A DNA stretch of 16,339 nucleotides from DAOVVL01 sp965603095 (GCA_965603095.1 CBFDBQ010000048.1:1-16339), one strand, 5' to 3'; counted from the stretch's first letter, positions 1 through 7,972 are shown. Made by a program: numbers and translations. The notes: generated by a model not told the origin, from the sequence alone.

Positions 1-996
1 TCGCAAGCTTGGACCGACCCATATTATCAGGCTGATTTAAAATTTGATGGCTCACAACAAATATGCCTTAACTGCCATATTCCGCTAGACCGTCAGCAGG
101 AAAATTTGGTGCTGGGGTTTAACGATAAGGATAAATGGGACCCCATATTAGCCCCCAACCCTGATTTTGATCATGACCTGCAACAAGAAGGTGTAACCTG
201 CAATGCTTGTCACCTTAAAGAAGGAAAAATATTGGGCCCTCGCGGTTTAGAAAATACACCGCACCCGGTTGAAAAATTGCAATCGGGTAATCAAATTTGC
301 GTACGTTGCCATGTGGTTAAAAACGAAGGCTGGGATACTTTTTTCCGCTTTCCCCCCTGTGGCACCGTGGCCGAAATAAACACATTAAACAAACAGACAT
401 CTGTTCGTGGCCCATCCGGTGAACTAAGCGTTGGGGAAATTGAAAAACTTGGCTGTGTTAATTGCCACATGCCGCTGATCCAGCGTCCAGTTGCAGATGG
501 ATTTGATTCCAAATCGGTGCGACGGCATTTATGGCGCGGCGGACATGATAAGGAAATGGTAAAAGGTGCACTTTCGGTTGTGCTTAAGGAGATTGAGGCA
601 AATGGTAAAGGGGAAAGGGCATTTAGCCTAACTCTGACCAATACCGGGGCCGCACATTATTTACCAACCGGTACGCCCGATCGACATTTGGTTGCGACAA
701 TTCGTTTATTGGACGGAAATGGAAATGTAATTGACGAAGAAAAACACACCTTAAAACGAACCATAATGTGGCGGCCATTTATTGTTGATCTTTGGGACAC
801 TCGTTTGCCCCGAAACCAACCTCGGACATTTGATTATTCATTTTCAGCTAATACCTTTCCGCCAGCAGAAACGCTGGAAGCTGTGGTTGAATACTTTTTA
901 GTGGATGAAAAACGCCGCAAACGCATAGGGTACGACAACAAGGATGCCACCCATTACGAGGTGTTCAACCAGCGCCTAAAGCTTGCGCCACAATAG
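1..996 (+). CDS. Multiheme c-type cytochrome (5'-truncated by window edge)
   Basis: The reading frame is open from base 1, so the N-terminus, including any signal peptide, lies outside the window. Four CxxCH heme-attachment motifs are visible: CLNCH (64-78), CNACH (199-213), CVRCH (298-312) and CVNCH (454-468); more may lie upstream. After the heme part, about 150 residues look like a beta-rich domain without heme motifs, ending near 'HYEVFNQRLKLAPQ'. This plan of clustered hemes followed by a beta-sandwich-like tail is known in cytochrome c554/NapC-NrfB-like multiheme proteins of the periplasm; electron transfer is inferred. The partner reductase is not visible. The apparent internal TTG start at 106 is not a real start, because a heme motif precedes it in frame. 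It converges on the MFS gene with a 26-bp gap. Confidence 0.85.
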   Translation, partial: SQAWTDPYYQADLKFDGSQQICLNCHIPLDRQQENLVLGFNDKDKWDPILAPNPDFDHDLQQEGVTCNACHLKEGKILGPRGLENTPHPVEKLQSGNQICVRCHVVKNEGWDTFFRFPPCGTVAEINTLNKQTSVRGPSGELSVGEIEKLGCVNCHMPLIQRPVADGFDSKSVRRHLWRGGHDKEMVKGALSVVLKEIEANGKGERAFSLTLTNTGAAHYLPTGTPDRHLVATIRLLDGNGNVIDEEKHTLKRTIMWRPFIVDLWDTRLPRNQPRTFDYSFSANTFPPAETLEAVVEYFLVDEKRRKRIGYDNKDATHYEVFNQRLKLAPQ

Positions 997-1022
997 GCCA
1001 TACAAACCTACCCAAGAACATT

Positions 1023-2258
1023 TTAAGAAATATTGCTTTCCATCGCCAATTTAGAATCTCGCCCTCGTTCCGTCCAATACATTACCATGATTGCCATCAT
1101 GCCAAGCAAAGCAAACCCGCTGACCAACGGCATAACTGTTCCATCAAACATTTGACCAATAAATGTTCCAAGCAATACGGAAATTAGTGTTGAAATAGAA
1201 CCTATTACTGCGGCGCCGGTTCCGGCTATATGTCCCATAGGCTCCATGGCAAGCGCATTTGCATTACCAAATAAAAATCCCATACACAGGAAAACGGAAA
1301 TAAAATAAATCATATTTAACAACAAATCCGGTGCACCATTAATGGAAGTCAAATATGAAAAATATGTAATAGAGGTTGCCGTTAACACAATTAAAGCAAA
1401 AGCAGACAAGCGCCGCATTCCTAATTTAATTACCAACCGTGCGTTGATAAATGATGATAGACCAACAGAAAGCGCTAAAACTGCAAAATATAAAGGGAAC
1501 AAATCGGTAATTTTATAGATGGTGCCAAACATTTGTTGAGCAGATGATAGAAATCCAACAAATGCACCAAAGACCATTCCGGCAATAATAGTATAACCAA
1601 GCGCAACCCGATTGAGGCATGTTTCCTTTACCCCCGACCAAATAACGCGAATAGAAAATGGAACCCGTAATTCTTTGGGCAGGGTTTCAGGTTGGCGCAG
1701 GCCAAACCATATCCATGCGACAATTGCATGGAAAAGAAACAAAACGAAAATTATTCGCCAATGAAAAAGCATAATAATTCCCTGACCCAAAGCCGGCGCT
1801 ATTGCTGGGACAAGAATAAATACACCCATTACAAATGACATTATGCGGGCCATTTCACGGCCTTCATATTGGTCGCGCACTAGTGCAATACATACAATTC
1901 TGGGCGCCGCCGCTCCTGCGCCTTGCAACACCCGGCCAACTAGCATTACTTCAAAGTTTGTAGAAAAAATTGAAACAAGTGTCCCAATTATAAAAATTAT
2001 TAAACCACCATAGATGGCGCGTTTTCTACCTATGCTATCTGAAAGTGGCCCATAAAACATTTGCGATATGCCAAGGCCTAAAAACAATGCCAATATAATT
2101 AACTGTTGGTCATTTACGGCTTTCACCCCTAGCTCTTGTCCAATGTGGGGCAATGCCGGAAGCATCGCATCAATGGCAAGGGCCACCATCGATATCATAA
2201 AAGCCAGAAGTGGAACAAACTCTCCCATTGAAAGGGTTGGTTTGGTTTTTGTGTTCAA
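1023..2258 (-). CDS. MFS multidrug exporter, Bcr/CflA (DHA1) type
   Basis: A 411-residue protein with about 12 hydrophobic segments, the usual size for a 12-TM major facilitator. The loop after TM2 carries motif A (GPLSDSIGRKR), TM4 has a motif-B-like VGRVLQGAGAAAPR with its arginine, and TM5 is proline- and glycine-rich (motif C-like). The early sequence 'AIDAMLPALPHIG' is typical of the Bcr/CflA drug-resistance subfamily. Proton-driven efflux across the inner membrane is the family role; the substrate cannot be told from sequence. The start is TTG at 2256-2258, chosen because AAAGGA (complement of 2268-2273) lies 9 bases upstream; an in-frame ATG 11 codons later lacks such a site. It is the last gene of a three-gene minus-strand cluster, 17 bp after the JAMM gene. 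Confidence 0.9.
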   Translation of the reverse strand: MNTKTKPTLSMGEFVPLLAFMISMVALAIDAMLPALPHIGQELGVKAVNDQQLIILALFLGLGISQMFYGPLSDSIGRKRAIYGGLIIFIIGTLVSIFSTNFEVMLVGRVLQGAGAAAPRIVCIALVRDQYEGREMARIMSFVMGVFILVPAIAPALGQGIIMLFHWRIIFVLFLFHAIVAWIWFGLRQPETLPKELRVPFSIRVIWSGVKETCLNRVALGYTIIAGMVFGAFVGFLSSAQQMFGTIYKITDLFPLYFAVLALSVGLSSFINARLVIKLGMRRLSAFALIVLTATSITYFSYLTSINGAPDLLLNMIYFISVFLCMGFLFGNANALAMEPMGHIAGTGAAVIGSISTLISVLLGTFIGQMFDGTVMPLVSGFALLGMMAIMVMYWTERGRDSKLAMESNIS

Positions 2259-2275
2259 AGGATTATGTCCTTTAT

Positions 2276-2710
2276 TTAACTCTCAATAAATTTAACTTTG
2301 GCAATTTTGCGGGTTTTATTATCGATACGAAATGCACCTAAATCTTTTGCCGCGCCATTATTATCAACGCTTATAATAAACCACAGGTGCTCTATTTCGT
2401 ATGCATTATTGATGTCGTGCATTGATGGTTCGGCTGGTTGGCCGGGATGGGAATGATAATGGCCTATAATATCTTCCGCCTTATCTTTTAATTCACGCAA
2501 TAGATCAAAATGTACTTTAGGGTCTATTTCAAAGCTTTTATGCCCGCCGGCGCTATCGTCAACCAAGGTATTGGGGCTGGGAACAACTTTTGTAATTATT
2601 ATGTTGTCGCCATTTACGGTTCCGACTAACAGACCGCAACATTCATTGGGGAAGGCAGCTTCGGCTTCTGCCCTGATTATATCCAGAAAATTTTCCGGAA
2701 TGTGTATCAA
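2276..2710 (-). CDS. JAMM/MPN+ zinc metallopeptidase (M67 family, Prok-JAB)
   Basis: A 144-residue stand-alone JAMM domain. The active-site pattern is complete: Glu23 in 'NECCGLLVG', then His86-x-His88, ten residues, and Asp99, with Ser96 in the expected place ('HSHPGQPAEPSMHD'). Known members remove ubiquitin-like proteins or C-terminal tails, such as mycobacterial Mec, which frees cysteine from CysO; the substrate here is unknown and no ubiquitin-like or E1-like gene is in view. The start is TTG (2708-2710), sharing the four bases TTGA with the stop of the upstream small membrane gene, which points to translational coupling. The MFS gene follows 17 bp downstream. The protein is cytosolic, with no signal peptide. 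The domain assignment is firm, the physiological role is not. Confidence 0.9.
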   Translation of the reverse strand: MIHIPENFLDIIRAEAEAAFPNECCGLLVGTVNGDNIIITKVVPSPNTLVDDSAGGHKSFEIDPKVHFDLLRELKDKAEDIIGHYHSHPGQPAEPSMHDINNAYEIEHLWFIISVDNNGAAKDLGAFRIDNKTRKIAKVKFIES

Positions 2711-3039
2711 GGATTAATGCCTATTATACCAACGGTCTCACCGCTGTTGATATCAACAATAATAATGGTATCTGCGCCGTTTTTGCCGTCGCTATCAACC
2801 CTAATTGCCATGCGACCTTCGTTAATATCGGTTCCTTCAATAGTGCTGCCCCGGGGAAGGTCGAGCATAATTTTTTCCATGGAGAAACTTTTAGCCGGCA
2901 CACTGACTGGTGTGCTATCTCCACCAAAAAATGAAAAATCGGGGTTTTGTGCCTTTTGTATCATGCCATAGACGATAAGAATCATCAGGGTGACAATAAT
3001 AAGGCCCATAAATATAACGATACCCTTGAGTGCATGCAT
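2707..3039 (-). CDS. Small membrane-anchored protein (DUF6476-like)
   Basis: A 110-residue protein with one N-terminal TM segment (about residues 5-26, preceded by a lysine) followed by a soluble region. The C-terminal half has the pattern 'LPRGSTIEGTDINEGRMAIRVD...TIIIVDINSGETVGIIGI', which resembles the alphaproteobacterial DUF6476 family; I recall this from memory and could not search it. Function is unknown. The N-in anchor would place the C-terminal domain in the periplasm (inference). It is the first gene of the minus-strand cluster, and its TGA overlaps the TTG start of the JAMM gene by 4 bases. The ATG is at 3037-3039, only 23 bp from the ATG chosen for the divergent rluD, so the promoters of both must overlap the neighbouring coding sequence or start upstream of what is called here. 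Confidence 0.75.
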   Translation of the reverse strand: MHALKGIVIFMGLIIVTLMILIVYGMIQKAQNPDFSFFGGDSTPVSVPAKSFSMEKIMLDLPRGSTIEGTDINEGRMAIRVDSDGKNGADTIIIVDINSGETVGIIGINP

Positions 3040-3062
3040 GTTTTTGGTTCACTCTCATGTTT

Positions 3063-4082
3063 ATGAATGACATCGATAATAACTCTAACACAGCGCCAAG
3101 GACATACACCGTTGAGGTGCCAGCAGGCAAGGATGGAGAGCGCCTTGATAAGGTGTTGGCCGATGCCTTAGCGGGCAATAATATCTCCCGTGCCCGTGTT
3201 CAGGCGCTGTTGGTGGACGGCTGTGTTTCATTGACGGGAGTGGGGGAGGTCAAAACCAAAACCCCTTTATTGGCCAAACATAAGGTGGTTTCGGGCGATA
3301 GCTACACGGTGACGGTTCCGGCCCCCATATCGGCCACACCCGAGCCCGAAGACATTGCCCTAGATGTTATCTATGAGGATGACGACGTAATTGTCATTGA
3401 TAAACCACCGGGAATGGTGGTTCATCCGGCCGCAGGCAACGCCAACGGAACCCTTGTTAATGCCCTGTTATTTCATTGCCAAGGATCCCTATCGGGCATA
3501 GGCGGGGTTGCACGCCCGGGTATTGTCCACCGTCTTGATAAGGGTACCGGCGGGCTAATTATTGCCGCCAAGAACGACAGGGCCCACCATTCACTGGCTA
3601 CACAGTTTTCTGAACACAGCATGGAAAGGGCATATTTTGCCCTTGTCTGGGGCGTGCCAATGCCCAGAGAGGGCGATATTGAGGGCAATATTGGACGCTC
3701 ACCTAATAATCGAAAAAAAATGGCCATTGTTAAAAGGGGCGGCAAACAAGCCAAAACCCATTACCGGGTCATAAAAACTTTTGGGGGCGCCGCAGCATTG
3801 GTTGAATGTGTTCTTTCAACCGGGCGAACTCACCAGATAAGGGTGCACATGGCGTCCATTGGTCATCCGGTAATGGGCGACCCGGTCTATGGCGGTGGCG
3901 GGGCGGGCGTTCGTAAGCAGCTATCGGATTCTGCCAAACAGACTGTGGATAACTTAGGCCATCAGGCATTATATGCGTATAAGTTGGGGTTTTTACACCC
4001 AAAGAGCAAAAAAGCTATATTGCTTGAACGAAAAATACCTAGTTTTATCAATAAGATATACTGCGAGCTAGAAATAATTTGA
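3063..4082 (+). CDS. rluD: 23S rRNA pseudouridine synthase, RluA/RluD family
   Basis: 339 residues, as expected for RluD (E. coli 326). An N-terminal S4-like RNA-binding domain (about residues 15-95: 'ERLDKVLADAL...SRARVQALLVDGCVSL') is followed by the catalytic domain. Visible are 'DIALDVIYEDDDVIVIDKPPGMVVHPAAGN', the catalytic motif HRLDK with Asp159, and 'STGRTHQIRVHMASIGHPVMGDPVYGG'. It isomerises uridines in helix 69 of 23S rRNA in the best-studied member; the exact target here is inferred. Odd point: the residues after HRLDK are GTGG where most homologues have D/E-T-S-G. Starts at 3030 (GTG) and 3057 (ATG) are also in frame; 3063 was chosen because the homologous region begins shortly after it, and no clear ribosome binding site separates them. 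rpoH lies 130 bp downstream on the same strand. Confidence 0.92.
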   Translation: MNDIDNNSNTAPRTYTVEVPAGKDGERLDKVLADALAGNNISRARVQALLVDGCVSLTGVGEVKTKTPLLAKHKVVSGDSYTVTVPAPISATPEPEDIALDVIYEDDDVIVIDKPPGMVVHPAAGNANGTLVNALLFHCQGSLSGIGGVARPGIVHRLDKGTGGLIIAAKNDRAHHSLATQFSEHSMERAYFALVWGVPMPREGDIEGNIGRSPNNRKKMAIVKRGGKQAKTHYRVIKTFGGAAALVECVLSTGRTHQIRVHMASIGHPVMGDPVYGGGGAGVRKQLSDSAKQTVDNLGHQALYAYKLGFLHPKSKKAILLERKIPSFINKIYCELEII

Positions 4083-4107
4083 CATAAATAATACCTGAGT
4101 AATAAGC
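4079..4107 (+). promoter_or_regulatory. Candidate sigma70-type promoter for rpoH
   Basis: A perfect TTGACA (4079-4084) overlaps the stop codon of rluD. With a 17-18 base spacer it is followed by a poor -10 (ATAAGC or TAAGCT, 4102-4108). The -35 is strong and the -10 weak, so this is a suggestion only. I found no convincing RpoH-type (CTTGAA...CCCCAT-like) promoter in the 130-bp gap, although heat-inducible autoregulation is known in relatives. Confidence 0.3.
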
Positions 4108-4122
4108 TAAGTTATTGAAACC

Positions 4123-4198
4123 ATCGCGTTGCCCGGGGGCAGGCGCTTTCCACCAATAGGAGAGACGACGCGGTACTTGATAATTGAGTTAACCTCTC
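4123..4198 (+). promoter_or_regulatory. Possible structured 5' leader of rpoH
   Basis: The transcript could pair ATCGCGTT (4123-4130) with GACGCGGT (4167-4174), 8 pairs with two G-U. Inside this lies a small GC palindrome, TGCCCGGGGGCA (4130-4141). An AGGAGAGA (4158-4165), similar to the real ribosome binding site, can pair through GAGAG (4160-4164) with CTCTC (4194-4198), which directly abuts the rpoH ribosome binding site. Such pairing could modulate translation, as rpoH leaders do in E. coli, but no folding calculation was possible. Confidence 0.3.
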
Positions 4199-4203
4199 AG
4201 GAG
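4198..4203 (+). promoter_or_regulatory. Ribosome binding site that fixes the rpoH start
   Basis: CAGGAG stands 9 bases before ATG 4213. The open frame continues 28 codons further upstream, but that part has no homology-like sequence, and this site together with the expected RpoH N-terminus ('SPEHNLSRYLQEIRKFPML') settles the start at 4213. Confidence 0.75.
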
Positions 4204-4212
4204 AAAAAAACT

Positions 4213-5103
4213 ATGGGAAGTGCCAAATATATACCCTCGGTAAATATGTCACCGGAACACAATCTAAGTCGCTACCTTCAGGAAATTAGAAAATTCCCCA
4301 TGCTCAGCTTTGAGATTGAGCAGAATCTGGCGTGCCGCTGGATATATGGCGAAGACCATGAAGCAGCCGAAGAGCTGGTTAATAGCCATCTACGCCTGGT
4401 TGCAAAAATAGCAATGGGCTTTCGTGGTTATGGATTACCGTTGGCTGAGCTAATTTCTGAAGGAAACGTTGGAATGATGCAGGCGGTTGCCAAATTTGAT
4501 CCAGCAAAAGGATTTCGCCTTTCTACTTATGCCATGTGGTGGATCAGGGCTTCAATCCAGGAATACATCTTGCGCTCATGGTCATTGGTAAAAATGGGCA
4601 CCACGGCCGCGCAGAAAAAACTGTTTTTCAATCTTCGTCGCCTAAAAGGGCAGATGGAAGCCTATGAAGAAGGTGACCTTAGCCCAGAACACGTAGAAGC
4701 CATTGCTGAGCGTCTGGATGTTTCAGAAAAAGAAGTAATTTCTATGAACCGTCGTATGTCGGGTGGCGATAGCTCGCTAAATTCACCGGTACGCATGGAT
4801 GGCGATGAAGAGTGGCAGGATTGGCTTGAAGACAAGACGCAAAACCAAGAAGAAATGATGGGAAGTTTTGAAGAAACCATGCGCCGTCGCAATCTTCTTA
4901 ATGGGGCCATGACCGGCCTTACCGATCGTGAGCGGACAATCTTGACCGAACGCCGTTTAAAATCGAGCCCATCAACATTGGAAAACCTTAGCCAGTCGTT
5001 TGGTATTTCACGCGAGCGTGTACGTCAAATAGAAGAGCGCGCATTCACTAAGGTGCAAAAATCTGTTAAGAATACCGTGATTGAATTAAGTATAGCTTCT
5101 TAG
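4213..5103 (+). CDS. rpoH: RNA polymerase heat-shock sigma factor RpoH (sigma-32)
   Basis: 296 residues, the normal RpoH length. It starts with 'LSRYLQEIRKFPML' (region 1.2), then region 2 'SHLRLVAKIAMGFRGYGLPLAELISEGNVGMMQAVAKFDP' and 'FRLSTYAMWWIRASIQEYILRSW', which binds core polymerase and melts the -10 element. The diagnostic RpoH box, QKKLFFNLR, is at about residues 134-142. Region 4.2 carries the -35-reading helix-turn-helix 'LENLSQSFGISRERVRQIEERAFTKVQ'. It directs core polymerase to chaperone and protease genes on heat or misfolding stress. Control is usually by translation and by DnaK/FtsH-dependent stability; the leader here may take part. It converges on the 188-residue membrane protein gene, with a hairpin between them. 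Alphaproteobacteria often have two rpoH copies; which this is cannot be told. Confidence 0.95.
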   Translation: MGSAKYIPSVNMSPEHNLSRYLQEIRKFPMLSFEIEQNLACRWIYGEDHEAAEELVNSHLRLVAKIAMGFRGYGLPLAELISEGNVGMMQAVAKFDPAKGFRLSTYAMWWIRASIQEYILRSWSLVKMGTTAAQKKLFFNLRRLKGQMEAYEEGDLSPEHVEAIAERLDVSEKEVISMNRRMSGGDSSLNSPVRMDGDEEWQDWLEDKTQNQEEMMGSFEETMRRRNLLNGAMTGLTDRERTILTERRLKSSPSTLENLSQSFGISRERVRQIEERAFTKVQKSVKNTVIELSIAS

Positions 5104-5115
5104 GTGGTGTATTTT

Positions 5116-5146
5116 GGTGTCGCTACCTTTTTAAGGTGGTGGCACC
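5116..5146. terminator. Hairpin between convergent rpoH and membrane-protein gene
   Basis: On the plus transcript, GGTGTCGCTACCTT, a TTT loop and AAGGTGGTGGCACC pair over 14 positions, including four G-U or U-G wobbles. It lies 13 bases after the rpoH stop and includes the last codons of the opposing gene. There is no T-run after the stem on either strand, so it is not a textbook intrinsic terminator; it may act as a 3'-end stabiliser. Confidence 0.4.
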
Positions 5147-5697
5147 GAACCATCGCCTGATGCATTCTCAGGCAAAGCATGTGGCATTGTACCACCCATC
5201 TCGTCAAAACCTTCTGTCAGGGCCGCGACTTCAGGGCCCCATTCTTCGATAAGATTTTTTTGCTGCCCACGCAGATTGGCAATTTTTCTTTGTTGTAGCA
5301 CCATAACAAAAGAACTGATTATTGTTGGTGTTGTCATGAAAAGTAACCAACCCATTCCTGCAGCGCTGTACATTATAAGCATGGTAAATACATCAAGCAT
5401 GTTAAGCGCCTGATCAAATGTATTACCACCCTTCCACAGGTCCATTATAAATGGGAACACACCTATTAAGTTAATTCCGCTAACGGTAATGGCAGCACTT
5501 CTGCCTTTGGTTCGATCAATAATAAAGGCCACTACCGAAGGCAGCATTCCAAAAAATAAAATAACCATCGTTGGCAATGCAATAACCAACAGTGAAGCCA
5601 CAATGACCAGTACCCATGTCGTATTGCTTCTGCCCCTTCTTCTTGTGGAGCCTTCTGACATTTCAGTGTGCACAGAATTTTCAGTTATTTTAGACAC
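5131..5697 (-). CDS. Multi-TM inner-membrane protein of unknown function, partner of the pseudokinase-like gene
   Basis: 188 residues. A basic, hydrophilic N-terminus (to residue 26, with RRRGR) is followed by hydrophobic stretches at about 27-60 (long enough for one or two TM helices with a proline in the middle), 67-88 and 105-135. A charged stretch (136-160, 'QQRKIANLRGQQKNLIEEWGPEV') and an acidic, proline-rich tail follow. I do not recognise a named domain, although similar proteins next to kinase-like genes exist in Rhodospirillales as far as I recall. The start is GTG at 5695-5697 with a weak GGA upstream. It follows the 733-residue gene by 24 bp on the same strand, so the two are probably cotranscribed. 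Membrane placement is well supported, function is not. Confidence 0.8.
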   Translation of the reverse strand: MSKITENSVHTEMSEGSTRRRGRSNTTWVLVIVASLLVIALPTMVILFFGMLPSVVAFIIDRTKGRSAAITVSGINLIGVFPFIMDLWKGGNTFDQALNMLDVFTMLIMYSAAGMGWLLFMTTPTIISSFVMVLQQRKIANLRGQQKNLIEEWGPEVAALTEGFDEMGGTMPHALPENASGDGSVPPP

Positions 5698-5721
5698 TAT
5701 ATAGTTCCGATAATTTGTTTA

Positions 5722-7923
5722 TTAAATTGAATTTATGATTAGTAAAATACTTACTGCTGTCATGCTTATAACTATTGATGTGACTGCCGTTGCCCGTTCA
5801 CCAGATTTTAATGCTAAATCATTTTGATCAACTTCTTCGCCGGTGATTTTTAATATTTCTGTTTCGGCTAGGGTAAATTCAGCCTGTGCATCATCAAAGT
5901 CGGTTCTATCTTGTTCGCGTCTTTGAACATTATCTATAAGATCAAACAGCTCCGGCAGGCTTCCTTGGCGGACTAGAGTTGGTATTTCATGCTCAATAGT
6001 TCTGCGGGTGGAGCGCGAGTGGTAAGAGCTAATAGCTGGTGACAATAGCCCTCCCAACCAGCGCGAAAGCCCATAAACAGCAGGTGTTTTAAGACGCCAT
6101 TGCATCAGGGCAAAAAGACTTAACATGCCAATAAGTGATGTTTCTGCTTTTGGATTAGACAATGTTTTTAGGTGTGGCGCGATATCATATTTGAAATGCG
6201 TTGCAATATATGCGGCCAGATGTTTATCCATTGGACGGCTTTTTTTGTCGGCAATATTAGCAACCTCGTCCAATGCTCCCATTACATCTTCTGCGTGGGT
6301 TACATATTGTTTTCGCAACAATTCACTTTGACACGGAAGAGATGGATTTAATTCATACATACAGCGCTCTATGCCAAAACCCATTTCATTAATTTTGAAA
6401 AAAGAACGTAATGTAGAAAACGTTTTTTCATATGATAAAAAATCAACGTATGAAGTCTGACACGAAAACCAATAACCAACCAAATCACGTGCGAGTATTT
6501 CACTAGGTACTTGGAAGCTATTTTTTAATGTCCATTCAGCCGCAATTGCCACAGCAAAACCATCTGGCATAAAGGAAAAATTCTTATAACGAATTGGTCC
6601 TTCGGGGTCCATTCGCATGATGACTTTTGCAACCATAACTTCGTCACTGCCATCAGGTGTTCCTTGAGATGCAGTGGTGGAAGCTAGGATTGTGCTAATT
6701 TCTTCGGCAATCTGTGGTTTCATCAAGGATGATTTAAGCCAAAGTGATGTTTTTTCGCTTTTAATTTCTTTTGCAGCTTCGTGAATGTTTGCAGAAAATG
6801 CCTGGGCAATCGTTCTTGGTGTTACGTGTTTGCGTCCTGCAAATAAATATGGTTCCTTCGGTTTTTGTGATGGGCGTTTTTGTATTGGGGTCTTTTTTTG
6901 CCCGTTTACCCATGTTTCAAGAGCAACCGTATCCCATCTTTCTTCGGCATTATCTGAAAGAAGTCCACGAAGCGGTTCTATTAGTGCAAGCGGTATTCTT
7001 TCATCTCCACAAAGAGTCTGGTACGTGCCCGCTTCCATTTTTTTTGCGTTAATAACTTCATCGCTTAATTTTTCTACCGGGTTACGTCCTAAAAGCAGTA
7101 ACGTTGACATAATTCCCAGCGCATAAAGGTCATCAAGTATATTTCCTTCACCACGACCAGAATTCATAGATAGGGCACGCTCTACCGTTTCATATATTGT
7201 TGGTTGGTCATATGCAGCGGGTGTTGTTACGCATTCCCCAAGGATAAGATCCTCATGTTCTTCATCAAGGAAATAAATATTTTCAATCCTAATGGCACGA
7301 TGAGGAATATTTAGATCTTTTAATTTTTCAAGCGCTTGGGTAATAGGCTCGATAACTTTTTTTCCCAATTCATATTCACTTACCTTTGCCGTCCCTTTGG
7401 GAAATGCATCTATAAGCCTTCCGCCAAGGGGGCGTTCAAAGACTACTAGCATTGCTTTTTGCCCAAGCGGCTCCCATTCAACTGGGCCAAATTCTACCAA
7501 AGAAACAAGACAATAAATTGTAAGGTTTTTAAGATCATTCATAATCTTGGTGCGCGGTGGTAGGCCGGGCGAGCAGACCATTGCGTATAGCGCCCTGCTT
7601 GGGTCACGTTGATCTTCGGCGGCGAATGCCTTGGCCGAGGGTCCGTCAAATTCAGGTAATGGTTGCCCAGGATAAATCTGATAGCGTTTTTTCAAGATAA
7701 TGGGAGCAAATGCTCCGGATGGTTTTGGGGTATTGCTACTGGGGGCCGCTACCGATTCTGTTTTTGCAACGCTCGCGCCATTGCCCGCACTGTCAACACC
7801 GTTTCCCCCATCGGTTTTAACGGGTGGTGTGGCTGTGTTGGTTTGTTGCTCGGCCGTTTCTACGGCACCGTCCAAGGCTTCTGCCATTTCTGCACTTTCC
7901 AAGACTGGCTGCATGGTTGTCAT
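5722..7923 (-). CDS. Tail-anchored protein with degenerate protein-kinase fold (putative pseudokinase)
   Basis: 733 residues. Residues 1-75 are a low-complexity Ala/Thr/Pro/Gly linker. Residues about 78-345 follow a eukaryotic-like Ser/Thr kinase plan: 'IPHRAIRIENIYFLD' (207-220) matches the HRDxKxxN catalytic loop, 'DDLYALGIM' (264-272) matches the alpha-F segment, and 'AEERW' (326-330) matches the late conserved Arg. Key residues are missing: the catalytic Asp of HRD is Ala210, the catalytic-loop Lys is Arg212, no DFG follows (LGE at 228-230), and no glycine loop or VAIK-type lysine is obvious. Residues 350-700 are a mostly helical region I cannot assign. The last 23 residues form a TM helix with almost no tail, i.e. 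a C-terminal anchor, leaving the bulk cytosolic. Probably a scaffold or sensor rather than an active kinase. The multi-TM gene follows by 24 bp. No strong ribosome binding site precedes ATG 7923. Confidence 0.8.
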   Translation of the reverse strand: MTTMQPVLESAEMAEALDGAVETAEQQTNTATPPVKTDGGNGVDSAGNGASVAKTESVAAPSSNTPKPSGAFAPIILKKRYQIYPGQPLPEFDGPSAKAFAAEDQRDPSRALYAMVCSPGLPPRTKIMNDLKNLTIYCLVSLVEFGPVEWEPLGQKAMLVVFERPLGGRLIDAFPKGTAKVSEYELGKKVIEPITQALEKLKDLNIPHRAIRIENIYFLDEEHEDLILGECVTTPAAYDQPTIYETVERALSMNSGRGEGNILDDLYALGIMSTLLLLGRNPVEKLSDEVINAKKMEAGTYQTLCGDERIPLALIEPLRGLLSDNAEERWDTVALETWVNGQKKTPIQKRPSQKPKEPYLFAGRKHVTPRTIAQAFSANIHEAAKEIKSEKTSLWLKSSLMKPQIAEEISTILASTTASQGTPDGSDEVMVAKVIMRMDPEGPIRYKNFSFMPDGFAVAIAAEWTLKNSFQVPSEILARDLVGYWFSCQTSYVDFLSYEKTFSTLRSFFKINEMGFGIERCMYELNPSLPCQSELLRKQYVTHAEDVMGALDEVANIADKKSRPMDKHLAAYIATHFKYDIAPHLKTLSNPKAETSLIGMLSLFALMQWRLKTPAVYGLSRWLGGLLSPAISSYHSRSTRRTIEHEIPTLVRQGSLPELFDLIDNVQRREQDRTDFDDAQAEFTLAETEILKITGEEVDQNDLALKSGERATAVTSIVISMTAVSILLIINSI

Positions 7924-7954
7924 GTAGCTATGGATATAAGAGTAATCACGTTTG

Positions 7955-7972
7955 GGGCGCTATACAACGCCC
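7955..7972. repeat. Small inverted repeat in the pseudokinase-purA gap
   Basis: GGGCG (7955-7959) and CGCCC (7968-7972) with an 8-base loop lie 32-49 bases upstream of the pseudokinase-like ATG. It could be an operator or leader hairpin; no T-run follows on the minus strand, so it is unlikely to be a terminator. Confidence 0.3.

Noticed and set aside
106..996. Internal TTG at 106 as true start of the cytochrome gene
   Set aside because: The frame is open to the left edge and includes a CLNCH heme motif before 106.
4129..4212. Extended N-terminus of RpoH from 4129
   Set aside because: No family-like sequence in the extra 28 residues, and the ribosome binding site fits ATG 4213.
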